Of a stretch of DNA of 16,886 bases, positions 14,526-16,886 are shown piece by piece. The position numbers and the translations under genes were made by a program. Location: contig PBQB01000072.1 in the NCBI GenBank assembly GCA_002724895.1, forward strand, positions 2,852 to 19,737. The letters run 5' to 3'. Below the pieces are notes generated by a model that did not search any database, was not told the DNA's origin, and saw nothing but the letters and a program-made list of their open reading frames with translations. Positions within the stretch are counted from its first letter, which is position 1, and every line of letters begins with the position of its first letter. Origin of the DNA: Flavobacteriales bacterium (GTDB lineage: Bacteria > Bacteroidota > Bacteroidia > Flavobacteriales > BACL11).

Positions 14526-16886
14526 TTAAAAGTTAAAATTCCAAGTAACAGAAGGCAGTATTGGGAAAATTGAGACTTGATATGCTTTTGGGGTTAAATT
14601 TCCTTCTTGAATGCTTCCATTTTCACCTTCAGGAGCTTCTAAAGCAAAATATATAAAGTAAGGATTTTTTCTACTATATAAATTATAAATAGAAAAATTC
14701 CATGATGATTGAAACTTCTTTTTCTTTTTTCTAGTGTAAGTTGCCCCAATATCTAGCCTATGATATGGATCCATTCTAAAACCGTTTCTACTTGTAAATT
14801 CAGTATAAATATTTCCACCTATCACGTACCTTTGTGTTGGAAGTGTAATAGCATTTCCAGTAGCATAAACAAACACGCTACTTAGTGACCACTTATCGGA
14901 AAGTTTATGAGTTGCGGTTATTGATAAATCATGTCTCCTGTCATATTTGGCAGGGAAAGGGTTTCCATTATTTACTTCATCAAAAAATCTTGTGGTCTTT
15001 GATAGTGTGTAGCCTATCCATCCAGTAGTTTTTCCTTTGTTCTTTTTCACTAAAAGTTCCACTCCATATGATTCTCCATCACCAAAAGCAAAGGCATCAT
15101 CACTATTTGAATTAGTATTGTCTTCAGGAAGAACTCCTTCTTTATATTCTATAAGATTAGTCATTTCTTTATAGTATGCTTCAATAGAGGTTTCGTAAGT
15201 ATTTTCCTTGAAATTTTTAAAATATCCCATCGCATATTGGTCTGAAAACTTTGGTTTAATTCCTGCAGAACTAGGGATCCATAGATCTGTAGGAAGAGTA
15301 ACGCTTGAAGTGGATGCTAAGTGTATATATTGATAATTTTGTGTGTATGCTCCTTTTACAGAGCTAGTAGGATTAACTTTGTATCTAAAAGTAAGTCTTG
15401 GTTCTATATGTCTATAATTATCTTTACTACCCGTAAATTCATTAGAAACATAGTCTCTAAAACTTATGTATCCACTATGTTGAAATGAAGAATAACGAAG
15501 GCCCGCATGTACTCTTAATTCATCAGTAATATCAATATCATCTGAAAAGTAAATGGCACCTTCATTTGAATATTGTCTAAATATTTCATCTGGTTCAAAG
15601 ACAACTTCTCCTGATCTTCCTGTTGCATTTCCTGGAGTAAATTCATGATAGATATAATTTGCACCAAATTTTATGGTATTTCTTTGATTTGGTTGGTATA
15701 GAAAATCAATTTTTGTGTTCCAATCATTTATTCCTGAAAAGATTTTTAATTCAAATTGACTTTGTTCTATATTAAATTCGAATCTATAATCTGAAAAAAT
15801 AAGAGAGGTATTCATAAATAATTTATCATTAAAAAGATGATTCCATCTCAAGGATGTAGTGGCATTACCCCAAGGAATACCAATGCCAATATCATTATTA
15901 GAATTAGCAAATGTAAATACATCTCTTCCAAAATACCCACTTAAGAATAAACGGTCTTTATCTGAAATTCTATAATTTACTTTTGTTGTTAAGTCATAAA
16001 AGAAGTATCCTGAACCACTAAATGCATTATCTCCTTGCATAAAAGGTTTTGCTAATACATCTACATAGGTTCTTCTTCCAGAGACTATAAAAGAACTTTT
16101 GTTTTTTTGAATAGGTCCCTGAACAGTCAATCTAGAAGATAACAAACCAATACCTCCATCAACTTGATACTTTTTATTATTACCATCTTTCATAGTTATA
16201 TCTAGAACTGAAGATAATCGTCCTCCAAATTCTGCTGGCATACCTCCTTTAATGATATTTATATCTTTAATTGCATCAGCATTAAAGACTGAAAAGAAAC
16301 CAAAAAGATGAGCAGCATTATAAACTACTGCTTCATCCAAGAGAATAAGATTTTGATCTGGACCACCACCTCTTACATAAAGACCAGAATTTCCTTCACC
16401 TCCAGACTGTATTCCAGGAAGTAGTTGGGCAGATTTTAAAACGTCTACCTCACCAAGTATAACAGGAAGCTGTTTAATATTGTCAACCTCTATTTTTGCT
16501 TGGCTCATATCAGAACTACTAACATTTTTATCTAATCTTTCTCCTGTAACAATTACTTCATCTGTAACAATTGCATTATTTTTTAATGAAATATTTAGCC
16601 TTAAATCTTTACTGAGATCTAATTTTTTTTCGATAGACTTAAATCCAATGAATGAGAAAATAATATCATATTGTCCTTTTGGAAGGGTTAGAGAATAAAA
16701 TCCGTATTGATTTGTTGTAGTTCCTTTGTATGTGTTTTTATCATAAATTGATACACCAATTAGACTTTCTCCAGATGATTCGTCTTGAACATAACCACTA
16801 ATTGTATAGTTGTCTTGAGCAAAAGAATCTGTGAAACAACAGATAAGTAAAATAGTTAAAAAAGCTCGCAATTGTTTTTTTTGCAA
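14526..16886 (-). CDS. TonB-dependent outer-membrane receptor (5' end at window edge)
   Basis: An outer-membrane active transporter powered by TonB. The visible 786 codons start with a hydrophobic signal sequence ending in DSFAQ (about 20-24). A carboxypeptidase-regulatory-like beta domain follows (about 27-102: ISGYVQDESSGESLIGVSIY, then TTTNQYGFYSL). The plug domain (about 105-235) has DEVIVTGE, LYVRGGGPDQNLILLDEA and GGMPAEFGGRLSSVLDI. The rest is a beta barrel ending in the aromatic tail WNFNF. The frame is open to the right edge, where the first codon is TTG; the true start is probably a little beyond the window. This is not a classic SusC next to SusD; the partner gene is the DUF4249 lipoprotein 2 bases downstream. 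The substrate cannot be read from sequence. Confidence 0.93.
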   Translation of the reverse strand: MQKKQLRAFLTILLICCFTDSFAQDNYTISGYVQDESSGESLIGVSIYDKNTYKGTTTNQYGFYSLTLPKGQYDIIFSFIGFKSIEKKLDLSKDLRLNISLKNNAIVTDEVIVTGERLDKNVSSSDMSQAKIEVDNIKQLPVILGEVDVLKSAQLLPGIQSGGEGNSGLYVRGGGPDQNLILLDEAVVYNAAHLFGFFSVFNADAIKDINIIKGGMPAEFGGRLSSVLDITMKDGNNKKYQVDGGIGLLSSRLTVQGPIQKNKSSFIVSGRRTYVDVLAKPFMQGDNAFSGSGYFFYDLTTKVNYRISDKDRLFLSGYFGRDVFTFANSNNDIGIGIPWGNATTSLRWNHLFNDKLFMNTSLIFSDYRFEFNIEQSQFELKIFSGINDWNTKIDFLYQPNQRNTIKFGANYIYHEFTPGNATGRSGEVVFEPDEIFRQYSNEGAIYFSDDIDITDELRVHAGLRYSSFQHSGYISFRDYVSNEFTGSKDNYRHIEPRLTFRYKVNPTSSVKGAYTQNYQYIHLASTSSVTLPTDLWIPSSAGIKPKFSDQYAMGYFKNFKENTYETSIEAYYKEMTNLIEYKEGVLPEDNTNSNSDDAFAFGDGESYGVELLVKKNKGKTTGWIGYTLSKTTRFFDEVNNGNPFPAKYDRRHDLSITATHKLSDKWSLSSVFVYATGNAITLPTQRYVIGGNIYTEFTSRNGFRMDPYHRLDIGATYTRKKKKKFQSSWNFSIYNLYSRKNPYFIYFALEAPEGENGSIQEGNLTPKAYQVSIFPILPSVTWNFNF

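Noticed and set aside
14526..16886. TTG at the right edge as the true start of the TonB receptor
   Set aside because: The frame is still open at the edge and the TTG is simply the last codon in view; a start just beyond the window is more likely, so the gene is described as open at its 5' end.
14526..16886. SusC/SusD glycan-uptake locus
   Set aside because: There is no SusD-like gene and no glycoside hydrolase nearby; the downstream lipoprotein is DUF4249.
1..16886. CRISPR array, insertion sequence or prophage
   Set aside because: No regularly spaced direct repeats, transposase, integrase or phage gene families are seen on either strand.

Overview
The window is chromosomal DNA that is strongly A+T-rich by eye, from a bacterium of the phylum Bacteroidota, most likely a marine flavobacterium with a compact genome. 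The evidence is the gene families themselves: a DUF5916/CBM9 protein, a TonB-dependent receptor paired with a DUF4249 lipoprotein, a RecQ with its zinc cysteines at the extreme C-terminus, and a long LptF/G permease. Upstream regions also carry TAnnTTTG-type -7 boxes typical of Bacteroidota, with no obvious Shine-Dalgarno sequences. Genes overlap often, gaps are short, and no gene-free stretch exceeds about 105 bases. I see no insertion sequence, prophage, CRISPR array or other mobile DNA.

Layout, left to right. Positions 1-1097 (-) hold the N-terminal half of a secreted CBM9/DUF5916 protein cut by the window edge. Positions 1184-3224 (+) are a two-gene unit, sucC followed by an alpha/beta hydrolase with a GTG start. 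Positions 3213-6808 (-) are a tightly overlapping unit transcribed lptF/G, ribBA, tsaD, with a good internal promoter for ribBA. Position 6914 starts a divergent membrane methyltransferase (+), followed by an elongator tRNA-Met(CAU) and a hairpin terminator that can serve both strands. Next are yqgE (-) and pdxH (+), diverging from a 55-base gap. From 9056 to the right edge everything is on the minus strand, transcribed right to left: a TonB-dependent receptor (5' end at the edge), a DUF4249 lipoprotein, trxB, recQ, fmt and a TrmH-type rRNA/tRNA methyltransferase.

Functionally this is mostly housekeeping: TCA cycle (sucC), riboflavin and PLP cofactor supply (ribBA, pdxH), translation and tRNA modification (tsaD, fmt, trmH-like, tRNA-Met), redox (trxB), DNA repair (recQ) and outer-membrane biogenesis (lptF/G). 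Two places have real functional uncertainty. One is the receptor/DUF4249 lipoprotein pair, a probable outer-membrane uptake unit of unknown substrate. The other is the membrane methyltransferase that diverges from the LPS-export permease gene. I found no convincing evidence of a wholly new system. The findings are modest observations about gene structure, start codons, overlaps and regulatory sites.
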